DNA of 64,000 nucleotides from contig JBBSME010000002.1 in assembly GCA_038233335.1 (NCBI GenBank), forward strand, positions 1 through 64,000, read 5' to 3'. The translations under genes were made by a program, and so were the position numbers. Shown one piece after another: positions 52,461 through 60,635 of this stretch. Under the pieces are notes generated by a model. That model was not told where the DNA came from. It ran no database searches and saw only the letters and a program-made list of their open reading frames with translations. The number at the start of each line of letters is the position of its first letter. The first letter of the stretch is position 1. This DNA is from Iamia sp038233335. GTDB taxonomy: Bacteria; Actinomycetota; Acidimicrobiia; Acidimicrobiales; Iamiaceae.

Positions 52461-52997
52461 TCACTGGCCGCGGGAGGCGAGAGACGTGCCCTCCTGCCAG
52501 CGGGCCAGCATCCAGAGCAGGTCCGACAGCCGGTTCAGGTAGGCCAGGGCCGCCGTGCTCTCGGGGGACAGGGCCACCGCGACCCGCTCGGCCCGTCGGG
52601 CGACGGTGCGGGCGACGTCGAGGTGGGCCGCCACCACCGTCCCGCCGGGGATGACGAACTCGGTGGGCGCCTCGAAGCGGGTGCCGACCTCGTCGATCAG
52701 GTCCTCCAGCTTGGCCACCATCTCGTCGGTGACCAGGGTGACCTGCGGGCTCAGCTTCTCCCGGTTGGCGCCGTCGGTGGCCAGGTCGGCCATGAGGACC
52801 CACAGATCTCGCTGGATCCCGACGAGGATGCCGTCGAGCTCGTCGCCGGGCGTGGCGTGGGCCCGGGCCACGCCCAGGACGGCCTGGACCTCGTCGATCT
52901 GGCCGTAGGCCTCAGGGCGGGCCGAGTCCTTGCGGACCCGACCGCCGAAGAGCAGTCCGGTGGTGCCGTCGTCACCCTTGCGCGTGTAGATCTTCAC
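52461..52997 (-). CDS. Cob(I)alamin adenosyltransferase (PduO/MMAB type)
   Basis: Makes adenosylcobalamin from cob(I)alamin and ATP. 178 residues: the ATP-binding VKIYTRKGDDGTTGLLFGGRV at the N terminus, EAYGQIDEVQAVLGVAR, IQRDLWVLMADLAT, FVIPGGT and the late LNRLSDLLWMLAR, all hallmarks of PduO-type enzymes. GTG 52997 with TAGCCT 8 nt upstream; the longer frame is unlikely. It supplies the cofactor of the methylmalonyl-CoA mutase at 29 kb. Confidence 0.93.
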   Translation of the reverse strand: MKIYTRKGDDGTTGLLFGGRVRKDSARPEAYGQIDEVQAVLGVARAHATPGDELDGILVGIQRDLWVLMADLATDGANREKLSPQVTLVTDEMVAKLEDLIDEVGTRFEAPTEFVIPGGTVVAAHLDVARTVARRAERVAVALSPESTAALAYLNRLSDLLWMLARWQEGTSLASRGQ

Positions 52998-53143
52998 GGC
53001 GGCCGAGGCTACCGGCGCCACCGCTCGGCCCGAGCCCATCACCCAGCCACCGCCGTCGCCGCCGCACGAGATCACCGCCGAACTGGCACGGGGTGGTGGG
53101 GCCAGAGCCCCACCGACGCGTACCACTTCGTGGATGGGTGGGG

Positions 53144-54178
53144 TCAGCTGCCGGCGGGGGTGCGGGCCAGGCCCGGGGCCTTGTGCTCGAGGGCCCAGTC
53201 GAGGTACGTGCCCGGCAGGTCGGCCAGGCCGTCGCGGGCCGGCCCGGCCGGCAGCGGCTCCAGGGCGGCGGCCGCGGCCTCGTTGTAGGCCCGGACCCGG
53301 TCCAGGGCCTCCGCCACCCCGGACGAGGCGCGGACCAGGGCGAGGGCCTGGGCCACCTCATCCTCGTCGGGGCGGTGCCCGAGGAGCGAGTGGAGCGCGG
53401 CCCCGTCGGGGCCGGCCAGCGCGATCAGCACCGGCAGGCTGTAGACGCCCTCGCGGATGTCGTTGCCCACCGGCTTGCCCAGGGCCTCGGCCGTGGACAC
53501 CAGGTCGAGCACGTCGTCGATGACCTGGAAGGCCATCCCGAAGGCGGTGCCGTAGGCGGCCAGGGCGGCTACCAGCTCCTCGGAGACCTCGGCCGCGGCC
53601 GCTCCGATCTCGCACGAGGCCCGGAACAGCGCCGCCGTCTTGCCCCGGATCGAGTCCTCGTAGGCCGCCTCGGTGCGCTGGACGTCGAACAGGGCGACGA
53701 CCTCGGCCGACTGCCCGATGCACAGATCCGCGATGGCGGCGGCCAGGTAGGCGGCGACCGACTGGTTGACCCCGGCGGCCAGCTGGCCGGCCCGGGCCAG
53801 CAGGAAGTCGCCGACCAGGAGGGCCTGACTGGGGCCCTCCTTGGCGTTGATCGTGGGCACGCCCCGGCGCTCGCCGGCCTCGTCCATGATGTCGTCGTGG
53901 ACCAGGGAGCCGGCCTGGACCAGCTCGACCGCGGTGGCGCCGACCACGACGGCCGGGTCGACCACCGTGGCATCGCCCCCGCCGGTGGCGGCCGCCGCGC
54001 AGGCGAGGGACATGGCCGGGCGGAGGCGCTTGCCGCCACCGAGGACCACCCGACGGGCCGGCTCCTCGATCTCGCCGCGCTCGACGACGATGGCCCGGTC
54101 GAGCTCGATCTCCACCGCGTCGAGCCCTCGGGGCAGATCCGGGAGGCCGAGCAGTGCGGCCAGTTCCGCCGGGGTCAT
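53144..54178 (-). CDS. trans-Polyprenyl diphosphate synthase (menaquinone side chain type)
   Basis: 344 residues. Elongates allylic diphosphates with IPP. First Asp-rich motif DDIMD (95-99) with the following GERRGVPTI, GGGKRLRPAM before it, and second motif QVIDDVLDL near 220, then KPVGNDIREGVYSLP. All catalytic Asp and Arg are kept. The chain length is probably C35-C50 for quinones rather than C15-C20, judged by the small residues before the first motif, but this is weak. TACGCT lies 6 nt before the ATG. Next to uppS, a cis-prenyl synthase. Confidence 0.9.
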   Translation of the reverse strand: MTPAELAALLGLPDLPRGLDAVEIELDRAIVVERGEIEEPARRVVLGGGKRLRPAMSLACAAAATGGGDATVVDPAVVVGATAVELVQAGSLVHDDIMDEAGERRGVPTINAKEGPSQALLVGDFLLARAGQLAAGVNQSVAAYLAAAIADLCIGQSAEVVALFDVQRTEAAYEDSIRGKTAALFRASCEIGAAAAEVSEELVAALAAYGTAFGMAFQVIDDVLDLVSTAEALGKPVGNDIREGVYSLPVLIALAGPDGAALHSLLGHRPDEDEVAQALALVRASSGVAEALDRVRAYNEAAAAALEPLPAGPARDGLADLPGTYLDWALEHKAPGLARTPAGS

Positions 54179-54229
54179 GGCTGGAGCGTACCGAGCCCGG
54201 TGGCAGCCACGCCCACTCGGAGCACGTCC

Positions 54230-54997
54230 TCAGCCGCCCCGCGGGCCCAGGGCGGCGACGCTCGCCGCACCCATCCGACGACGTCGGGCCTGGTACTCGG
54301 CGACCGCCGAGTAGAGGTGGCCCCCCCGAAAGTCGGGCCAGAGGGTGTCCATGAACACCAGCTCGGCGTAGGTGGCCTGCCACGGGAAGAAGTTGGACGT
54401 CCGATGCTCGCTGGAGGTGCGGACGACCAGGTCCATGTCGGGCATGTCGGGGGCGTAGAGCTGCGCCCCCAGGCTCTCCTCGGTGACGTCCTCGGGCGCC
54501 ACGCCGGCGGCCACCAGCCGGCGGGCGGCGTCGACGATCTCGGTCCGGCCGCCGTAGTTGAAGGCGATCCCCAGCACCATGCGGGTGTTGTGGGCGGTCA
54601 TGGCGGCCGTCTCGGTCAGCCAGTCGCGTGAGTCCTCCGGGATGCGGGGGTCCTCGAGCCGGCCGAGGAAGCGGATCTGCACGCCCTTCTCGTTGAGCTC
54701 GTCTCGTCGCTCCTTGCGCAGCAGCCACTCGTCGAAGCGCATGAGGAAGGCGATCTCCTCCACCTCCCGGCTCCAGTTCTCGGTGGAGAAGGCGTAGGCC
54801 GACAGCCAGCGCACACCGAGGTCGAGGCAGGCGTCCACCGTCGCCACCACCGCATCCTCGGCCGCGGCGTGGCCCTGCGAGCGGGTGAGGGTGCGCATCT
54901 GGGCCCAGCGCCCGTTGCCGTCCATGATGACCCCGACGTGGGCCGGGATCTCTCCGGACCGCACGTCGGCCACCTGGTCCGCCTCGATGATGCGCAT
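54230..54997 (-). CDS. uppS: Undecaprenyl (or decaprenyl) diphosphate synthase
   Basis: cis-Prenyltransferase that makes the lipid carrier for peptidoglycan and envelope glycans. 255 residues: HVGVIMDGNGRWAQMR (Asp26, P-loop), LSAYAFSTENWSRE, NYGGRTEIVDAARRL, LVVRTSSEHRTSNFFPWQ and the C-terminal ELVFMDTLWPDFRG. All marks of UppS/Z-FPP family; short- or long-chain product not decidable. TACTGT is 8 nt before the ATG (leaderless). It diverges from metH with 247 bp between. Its product is the carrier for the GT-C and Alg13/14-type enzymes in this window. Confidence 0.94.
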   Translation of the reverse strand: MRIIEADQVADVRSGEIPAHVGVIMDGNGRWAQMRTLTRSQGHAAAEDAVVATVDACLDLGVRWLSAYAFSTENWSREVEEIAFLMRFDEWLLRKERRDELNEKGVQIRFLGRLEDPRIPEDSRDWLTETAAMTAHNTRMVLGIAFNYGGRTEIVDAARRLVAAGVAPEDVTEESLGAQLYAPDMPDMDLVVRTSSEHRTSNFFPWQATYAELVFMDTLWPDFRGGHLYSAVAEYQARRRRMGAASVAALGPRGG

Positions 54998-55083
54998 GGG
55001 AGGAAACAGTAGGCCCTCGCCCTCGAACCAGAACCCCGGTCCCGGAGCGAGGACGGCGACGCCCGGCGCAGCCGCTGGGGGTC

Positions 55084-55100
55084 TGGGGGCGCAGCCCCCA
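55084..55100. other. Hairpin in the uppS-metH divergent region
   Basis: TGGGGGC-GCA-GCCCCCA, a 7-bp stem. The 247-bp gap (54998-55244) contains also a direct repeat GCGAGC-GAA-GCGAGC near 55144, the uppS promoter at its left end and TAGCCT for metH at its right end (55232-55237). I looked for cobalamin (B12 box) and SAM/SAH riboswitch features upstream of metH and saw none; if metH is leaderless from TAGCCT, no leader RNA would exist. Confidence 0.35.
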
Positions 55101-55244
55101 GGGGAAGCGAACCGATCCAGCTTGCTGGTCGGTGAGCATGGGCGCGAGCGAAGCGAGCACGACCAGATCGTTCGAGAGGCTCCGCATCGAGAACGAAACC
55201 GACGGATCTGGGGGCTGGTGGGGGGCGCCGTTAGCCTCTCTCGG

Positions 55245-58200
55245 ATGGAAAGCGCCTTCCTCGATGCCGTCGCCGAACGGGTCGTGGTCTACGACGGGGC
55301 CACCGGCACGTGGCTCCAGACCCAGGACCTCGACCTGGACGACTACGGCGGCCCCGCCTTCGAGGGCTGCACCGACATCCTGGGCGTCACCCGCCCCGAC
55401 GTCGTCACCGCCCTGCACACCGCCTACCTCGAGGTGGGCGCGGACGTCATCGAGACCAACACCTTCGGTGCCTTCGCCGTCCCCCTGGGCGAGTACGACA
55501 TCCCCGAGCGGGCCCACGAGGTCGCCCTGGCCAACGCCCAGATCGCCCGGGCCGTCGCCGACGACTTCTCCACCCCGGACAAGCCGCGCTACGTCGCCGG
55601 CTCCCTCGGACCGGGCACCAAGGCCCCGTCCCTGGGCCAGATCCGCTTCGCCGCGCTTCGCGACTCCTACGAGACGGCCTCCCGGGCCCTCCTGGAGGGT
55701 GGGGTCGACCTGTTCATCCTGGAGACCCACTTCGACCTCCTGGCCCTGAAGGCCGCGGTGATCGGCGCCCGCCGGGCCATGGTCGCCGAAGGCCGCGAGG
55801 TCCCCATCCAGGCCCAGGTCACCATGGAGCTCACCGGCCGGATGCTGCTGGGCACCGAGATCGGGGCCGCCCTGGCCGCCATCGACCCGCTGGGCATCGA
55901 CATCATCGGCGTCAACTGCGCCACCGGGCCCTCGGAGATGAGCGAGCACCTGCGCCACCTCTCCCAGCACGCCCGCATGCCCATCTCGTGCCTCCCCAAC
56001 GCGGGGCTCCCGTCCGTCGTGGACGGGGCCATGCACTACGACCTCACCGCCGAGGAGCTCCGCGACCACCAGCGTCGCTTCGTCGAGGACATGGGCGTGC
56101 AGGTCATCGGTGGCTGCTGCGGCACCACGCCGGAGTTCATCGAGCTGCTGGCCGACATGGCCCCGAGCCTCACCCCGGCCACCCGCACGCCGGAGCACGA
56201 GTCCTCGGTCACCTCGATCTACTCCGCGGTCCCCCTCCACCAGGACGCCTCGTTCCTGATGATCGGCGAGCGCACCAACGCCAACGGCTCCAAGAAGTTC
56301 CGCGAGGCCATGCTCGAGGGCGACTGGGACACGTGCTCGGCCATGGCCAACGCCCAGATCAAGGAGGGCGCCCACGTCCTCGACGTCTGCGCCGACTACG
56401 TGGGCCGCGACGGCACCGCCGACATGGACGAGCTGGCCAGCCGGTTTGCCACCCAGGCCAACGCGCCCCTGGTCCTCGACTCGACCGAGCCCGAGGTCCT
56501 GGAGGCCGGGCTCCAGCGGGTGGGCGGTCGGGCCATCCTCAACTCGGCCAACCTGGAGGACGGCGAGGACGACGGCAACCGCCTCGACCGGGTGTTCAAG
56601 CTGGCCAAGGAGTACGGCACCGCGGTCATATGCCTGCTGATCGACGAGGAGGGCCAGGCCCGCGACGTGGAGTGGAAGATGCGGGTGGCCCGTCGCATCG
56701 TCGACCTCGCCGTCGACAAGTACGGCCTGGAGCAGGGCGACCTCATCTTCGACGCCCTCACCTTCCCGCTGTCCACCGGCGACGACGACCTGCGCAAGGA
56801 CGCCATGGCCACCATGGACGCGATCAAGCAGATCAAGGAGGAGTTCCCGGGCTGCTTCACCACGCTCGGTGTCTCCAACGTCAGCTTCGGTCTCAACCCC
56901 GCGGCCCGCCACGTCCTCAACTCGGTGTTCATCCACGAGTGCACCCAGGTCGGGCTGGACTCGGCCATCGTCCACGCGTCCAAGATCCTCCCCCTCTCCC
57001 GGATCCCCGACGAGCAGCGCGACGTCGCCCTCGACCTGATCTACGACCGCCGCGGCGCCGAGGGGACGCTCTCCGAGGGCGACGCCAAGTACGACCCGCT
57101 GCACAAGATGCTCGACATCTTCGCCGACGTGAAGGTGCAGGCCGTGGAGCAGGAGGATCGCTCCGACTGGCCCATCGAGAAGCGCCTCAGCCAGCGCATC
57201 ATCGACGGCGAGCGCGACGGCCTGGTCGAGGAGCTGGACGCGGCCATGGCCGGTGGCCTGGCCGCCCTCACCATCGTCAACGACGTGCTGCTGGCCGGCA
57301 TGAAGGTGGTCGGCGAGCTGTTCGGCAAGGGCGAGATGCAGCTGCCGTTCGTGCTCCAGTCGGCCGAGACCATGAAGGCGGCGGTGGCCCACCTCGAGCC
57401 CCACATGGAGAAGGTCGAGGGCGACTCCGGCAAGGGTCGCATCGTGCTGGCCACGGTGAAGGGCGATGTCCACGACATCGGCAAGAACCTGGTCGACATC
57501 ATCCTCACCAACAACGGCTACGAGGTCCACAACATCGGGATCAAGGTCTCGATCAGCGACATGATCGAGAAGGCCCTGGAGGTCGAGGCCGACGCCATCG
57601 GCATGAGCGGCCTGCTGGTGAAGAGCACGCTCATCATGCGCGACAACCTGGAGGAGCTGAACCAGCGCGAGCTGGGCATGCCCATCCTGCTGGGCGGAGC
57701 GGCCCTGACCCGCACCTACGTCGAGCGCGACCTCCGCAACGTGTACGGCGGCCGCCTGTTCTACGGCAAGGACGCCTTCGAGGGCCTCCACGTCATGGAC
57801 CGCCTGAACGAGATCCGGCGGGACCCCGGCGCCGACGACCCGGCCTGGGGCGTCGAGCCCAGCGAGTCCGACGTGAAGCTGGCCGGCCGCTTCGGCGGTC
57901 GCGACGCCGGCGCCGAGCACGACGAGGACGTCCCCGACCGCTCCCCCGCCTTCGCCACCGACAACCCCGTCTTCGTCCCTCCCTTCACCGGGTCCAAGGT
58001 GGTCAAGGGCATCGCCCTCGACCAGGTCGCGGCCTACATCAACGAGACGGCGCTGTTCCGCAACCAGTGGCAGTTCCGGCCCGAGACCAAGGCCGACGGG
58101 TCGAAGGAGACCAACGACGAGTTCCGCGATCGGATGCGGCCGACCCTCCGGGCCCAGATGGCCGAGGCCGTCACCGAGAACCTCCTCCAGCCAGCCCTCG

Positions 58201-58778
58201 TCTACGGCTTCTACCCCGCCAGCGGCGACGGCCAGGACCTGGTGATCTGGGCCGACGAGTCCCGCGACCAGGAGCTCACCCGCTTCTGGTTCCCGCGCTC
58301 ACGGGTCGAGCCCTGGCAGTGCATCACCGACCTGGTGAAGCCCATCGACTCCGAGGAGGTCGACTACGTCTCGTTCCACATCGTGACCATGGGCGCGGCG
58401 GTGTCCGAGCGCACCGCCGAGCTGTTCGCGGCCGACAAGTACGCGGACTACCTCATGCTCCACGGCCTGGGTGTGGAGATGGCCGAGGCCCTGGCCGAGA
58501 TGTGGCACCACCGCATCCGCGAGGAGTGGGGCTTCGCCCAGGAGGACGGCCCCGACGTGGCCGGCCTCTTCCGCCAGAAGTACCGGGGCGGCCGCTACTC
58601 CTGGGGCTACCCCGCCTGTCCGGACCTGGAGGACAACCTCCGCGTGGCCGAGCTGCTGGGGGCCGATCGCCTCGGCATCGAGATCAGTGAGGACACCGGC
58701 TTCCAGTACCAGCCGGAGCAGACCACCTCGGCGATCATCCTGCACCACCCGCAGGCCAAGTACTTCGTCGTCCGCTAG
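55245..58778 (+). CDS. metH: Cobalamin-dependent methionine synthase
   Basis: Transfers the methyl group of methyltetrahydrofolate to homocysteine through methylcobalamin. 1177 residues with all four modules: homocysteine-binding barrel with zinc Cys225 (VNCATG) and Cys291/Cys292 (GGCCGT); pterin-binding barrel (FLMIGERTNANGSKKFR, VLDVCADYVGRDGT); cap and B12 domain with D741-x-H743-x-x-G746 (DVHDIGKNLVD) and GMSGLLVKST; and the C-terminal reactivation domain (RGGRYSWGYPACPDLEDN). ATG with TAGCCT 7 nt upstream. Length is close to E. coli MetH (1227). It is followed after 13 nt by an EEP-family gene on the same strand. Confidence 0.96.
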   Translation: MESAFLDAVAERVVVYDGATGTWLQTQDLDLDDYGGPAFEGCTDILGVTRPDVVTALHTAYLEVGADVIETNTFGAFAVPLGEYDIPERAHEVALANAQIARAVADDFSTPDKPRYVAGSLGPGTKAPSLGQIRFAALRDSYETASRALLEGGVDLFILETHFDLLALKAAVIGARRAMVAEGREVPIQAQVTMELTGRMLLGTEIGAALAAIDPLGIDIIGVNCATGPSEMSEHLRHLSQHARMPISCLPNAGLPSVVDGAMHYDLTAEELRDHQRRFVEDMGVQVIGGCCGTTPEFIELLADMAPSLTPATRTPEHESSVTSIYSAVPLHQDASFLMIGERTNANGSKKFREAMLEGDWDTCSAMANAQIKEGAHVLDVCADYVGRDGTADMDELASRFATQANAPLVLDSTEPEVLEAGLQRVGGRAILNSANLEDGEDDGNRLDRVFKLAKEYGTAVICLLIDEEGQARDVEWKMRVARRIVDLAVDKYGLEQGDLIFDALTFPLSTGDDDLRKDAMATMDAIKQIKEEFPGCFTTLGVSNVSFGLNPAARHVLNSVFIHECTQVGLDSAIVHASKILPLSRIPDEQRDVALDLIYDRRGAEGTLSEGDAKYDPLHKMLDIFADVKVQAVEQEDRSDWPIEKRLSQRIIDGERDGLVEELDAAMAGGLAALTIVNDVLLAGMKVVGELFGKGEMQLPFVLQSAETMKAAVAHLEPHMEKVEGDSGKGRIVLATVKGDVHDIGKNLVDIILTNNGYEVHNIGIKVSISDMIEKALEVEADAIGMSGLLVKSTLIMRDNLEELNQRELGMPILLGGAALTRTYVERDLRNVYGGRLFYGKDAFEGLHVMDRLNEIRRDPGADDPAWGVEPSESDVKLAGRFGGRDAGAEHDEDVPDRSPAFATDNPVFVPPFTGSKVVKGIALDQVAAYINETALFRNQWQFRPETKADGSKETNDEFRDRMRPTLRAQMAEAVTENLLQPALVYGFYPASGDGQDLVIWADESRDQELTRFWFPRSRVEPWQCITDLVKPIDSEEVDYVSFHIVTMGAAVSERTAELFAADKYADYLMLHGLGVEMAEALAEMWHHRIREEWGFAQEDGPDVAGLFRQKYRGGRYSWGYPACPDLEDNLRVAELLGADRLGIEISEDTGFQYQPEQTTSAIILHHPQAKYFVVR

Positions 58779-58791
58779 CAGCGGGCTGGTG

Positions 58792-59571
58792 ATGGGCGTC
58801 GATGGCCTCCGTCGCGGGGCGATCATGGCCGCCTCGGCCCTGCCGCTGCTGCCCCGCGACCCCGGTCTGCGCCAGCCGGCCACCGGTCCCTCCCTGTCGG
58901 TGCTGGCCACCAACGTCGAGCTGAGCCAGCGCGACGCCGACCGTCAGGCCCGTGCCGTCCTGGCCGTCGACGCCGACGTGCTGTGCATCATCGAAGCCAC
59001 CGAGGCCACCGTGGCCGCCCTGGCTCGGGCCGGGATCGCAACCACCCACCCCCACTGCTCCGACGACCACGACCCGGGCTACTTCGGATCCTTCATAGCC
59101 TCCCGGCACCTCATCACCGGCCGATGGACCGGCGACCTCGGCGGCCGCCCGGGGCACTGGGTGGACCTCGACGTCGCCGGCCGGGCGGCCCGCGTCGCTG
59201 CCGTCCCCACCCAGGCACCCATCCACGACGAGGACGTTGCCGTCTGGCACAGCACCATCGCGTCCGCCGCCGCCCTGGCCGCGGCACCGCACCCGGTGGT
59301 GCTGGCCGGCGACTGGAACACCACCGGTGGGCATCTCCCGTTCCGTCGGGCGCTGGCCCGCCACGACCTGGTCGACGCCCAGGCGCGACGAGGCCACCGG
59401 TGGTGGCCCACCTGGCCGGTCGACCACTCCGTCCTCGGCCTGTCGCTCCCCCCGGTGCTGGCCCTCGACCACGTGGTCGTCAGCCAGGACGTCGCCGTGC
59501 GCAGCCTGGAGCGCATCGCCATCCCGGCCTGTGACCACCGAGCGGTCCGCGCCGCCCTCCGCCTCCCCTGA
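58792..59571 (+). CDS. Endonuclease/exonuclease/phosphatase (EEP) family protein
   Basis: 259 residues. EEP fold marks: LSVLATNVELSQRDADRQA (Asn), VLCIIEATEA (catalytic Glu), VVLAGDWNTT (the GDxN motif), LALDHVVVS and PACDHRAV (final catalytic Asp-His). Many actinobacterial relatives have two or three N-terminal membrane helices; here only a short hydrophobic stretch precedes the domain, so it is cytoplasmic or a shortened form. Substrate not known. 13 nt after metH, likely cotranscribed, though a functional link is not evident. Confidence 0.82.
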   Translation: MGVDGLRRGAIMAASALPLLPRDPGLRQPATGPSLSVLATNVELSQRDADRQARAVLAVDADVLCIIEATEATVAALARAGIATTHPHCSDDHDPGYFGSFIASRHLITGRWTGDLGGRPGHWVDLDVAGRAARVAAVPTQAPIHDEDVAVWHSTIASAAALAAAPHPVVLAGDWNTTGGHLPFRRALARHDLVDAQARRGHRWWPTWPVDHSVLGLSLPPVLALDHVVVSQDVAVRSLERIAIPACDHRAVRAALRLP

Positions 59572-59574
59572 GAG

Positions 59575-60429
59575 TCAGGAAAGCAGGGCGCGGGCGATGA
59601 GGTCGGTGCCGAAGGCGGTGAGGATGGCCAGGTAGAGCAACCCGGTGGCGGCCATGACCGCGCTGTACTGGCGCTCCTTCAGGGCGGCGCGGGTCACGAT
59701 GAGCAGGCCCAGGGTGGTCACCGCGCAGGTGGCCCAGGTCCAACCCAGGATCCCCCCGTACTCGTCGTCGATGGTGCCCGACAGGACCGAGCCCATCCCC
59801 GTCGGCACGAGCAGGAGCAGGACCTCGGCGGGCCAGACGACCATCGTCGCCCGGACCAGCTCGAGCAGCGGGCCGCGGGCCAGGCCGGGCTGCACCAGGT
59901 ACCAGTGGCCGAGGAGCATGGCGTCGGTGATGGCCCCGAGGAAGGCGGCCCCGACGACGGTGCGGGCCACCGACAGCCACACCGGCGACCCGGCATCGAC
60001 GCCCGCCGCCACCAGCCCGACCAGCCCGATGGCCGGGGCCACCAGGTCGAGCCACGGCGGGAACTCCGGGACCCGTTCGTCGAAGACCTGCTCCTCCCCC
60101 CGATCGATGCCCGTCATGGCCGCGACCCGCGCGCTGCGGCGCTCGACCTGCTGCCGCTGGCCCGAGACGCCCGCCCCCTTCCGGACCACCGACACGGCCA
60201 GGGCTCCTCCCGCAGCGAGGGCCACGCCGAGGGCGGCCAGGTCGCGGCCCCACACGGGCTCGACGCGCAGCCCGATGAACGCGCCGATCAGGGCCATGAG
60301 GCCGAAAGTCACCCGCTGGAGCCAGCCGTAGCCGAGCCCCACCTCGCGCCGACGCGTGGTCACCCACAGGAACGCCAGGCCGCCCGTGCTCCACTGGAGG
60401 AGCACCGTGGCGGCGTCGAGGCGGATCAC
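59575..60429 (-). CDS. Polytopic membrane protein of unknown function
   Basis: About 284 residues with 7-8 hydrophobic segments, split by a charged cytoplasmic loop in the middle (GQRQQVERRSARVAAM and GIDRGEEQVFDERV). Segments include VTFGLMALIGAFIGLRVEP and AFLGAITDAMLLGHWYLVQP; the motif DAMLLGHWYLV looks conserved. I cannot name the family. GTG 60429 with TAGGGT 7 nt upstream. Convergent with the EEP gene, only 3 bp apart. Confidence 0.72.
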   Translation of the reverse strand: MIRLDAATVLLQWSTGGLAFLWVTTRRREVGLGYGWLQRVTFGLMALIGAFIGLRVEPVWGRDLAALGVALAAGGALAVSVVRKGAGVSGQRQQVERRSARVAAMTGIDRGEEQVFDERVPEFPPWLDLVAPAIGLVGLVAAGVDAGSPVWLSVARTVVGAAFLGAITDAMLLGHWYLVQPGLARGPLLELVRATMVVWPAEVLLLLVPTGMGSVLSGTIDDEYGGILGWTWATCAVTTLGLLIVTRAALKERQYSAVMAATGLLYLAILTAFGTDLIARALLS

Positions 60430-60635
60430 CGGCGCGACCCTACGGGCCGTCCCCCGACAGGGAGGACTCAGAGCGGGCCGGGACCCAGCCATGCTCCGCG
60501 CCGAGAGGAGGGTTCACCCCGCTGGTCAACGGGCAGGACAACGACCCGAGGCGCTCCGCCTCGTCGATCAACCACACACTCCCCCGTCACCATACGTGCC
60601 CTTGGTCCCCGCGACCTTGACGAAGAGTGAGATCG

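Noticed and set aside
54998..55244. Cobalamin or SAH riboswitch upstream of metH
   Set aside because: No B12 box and no recognisable SAH-riboswitch core; a TAGCCT hexamer 7 nt before the ATG suggests a leaderless mRNA.
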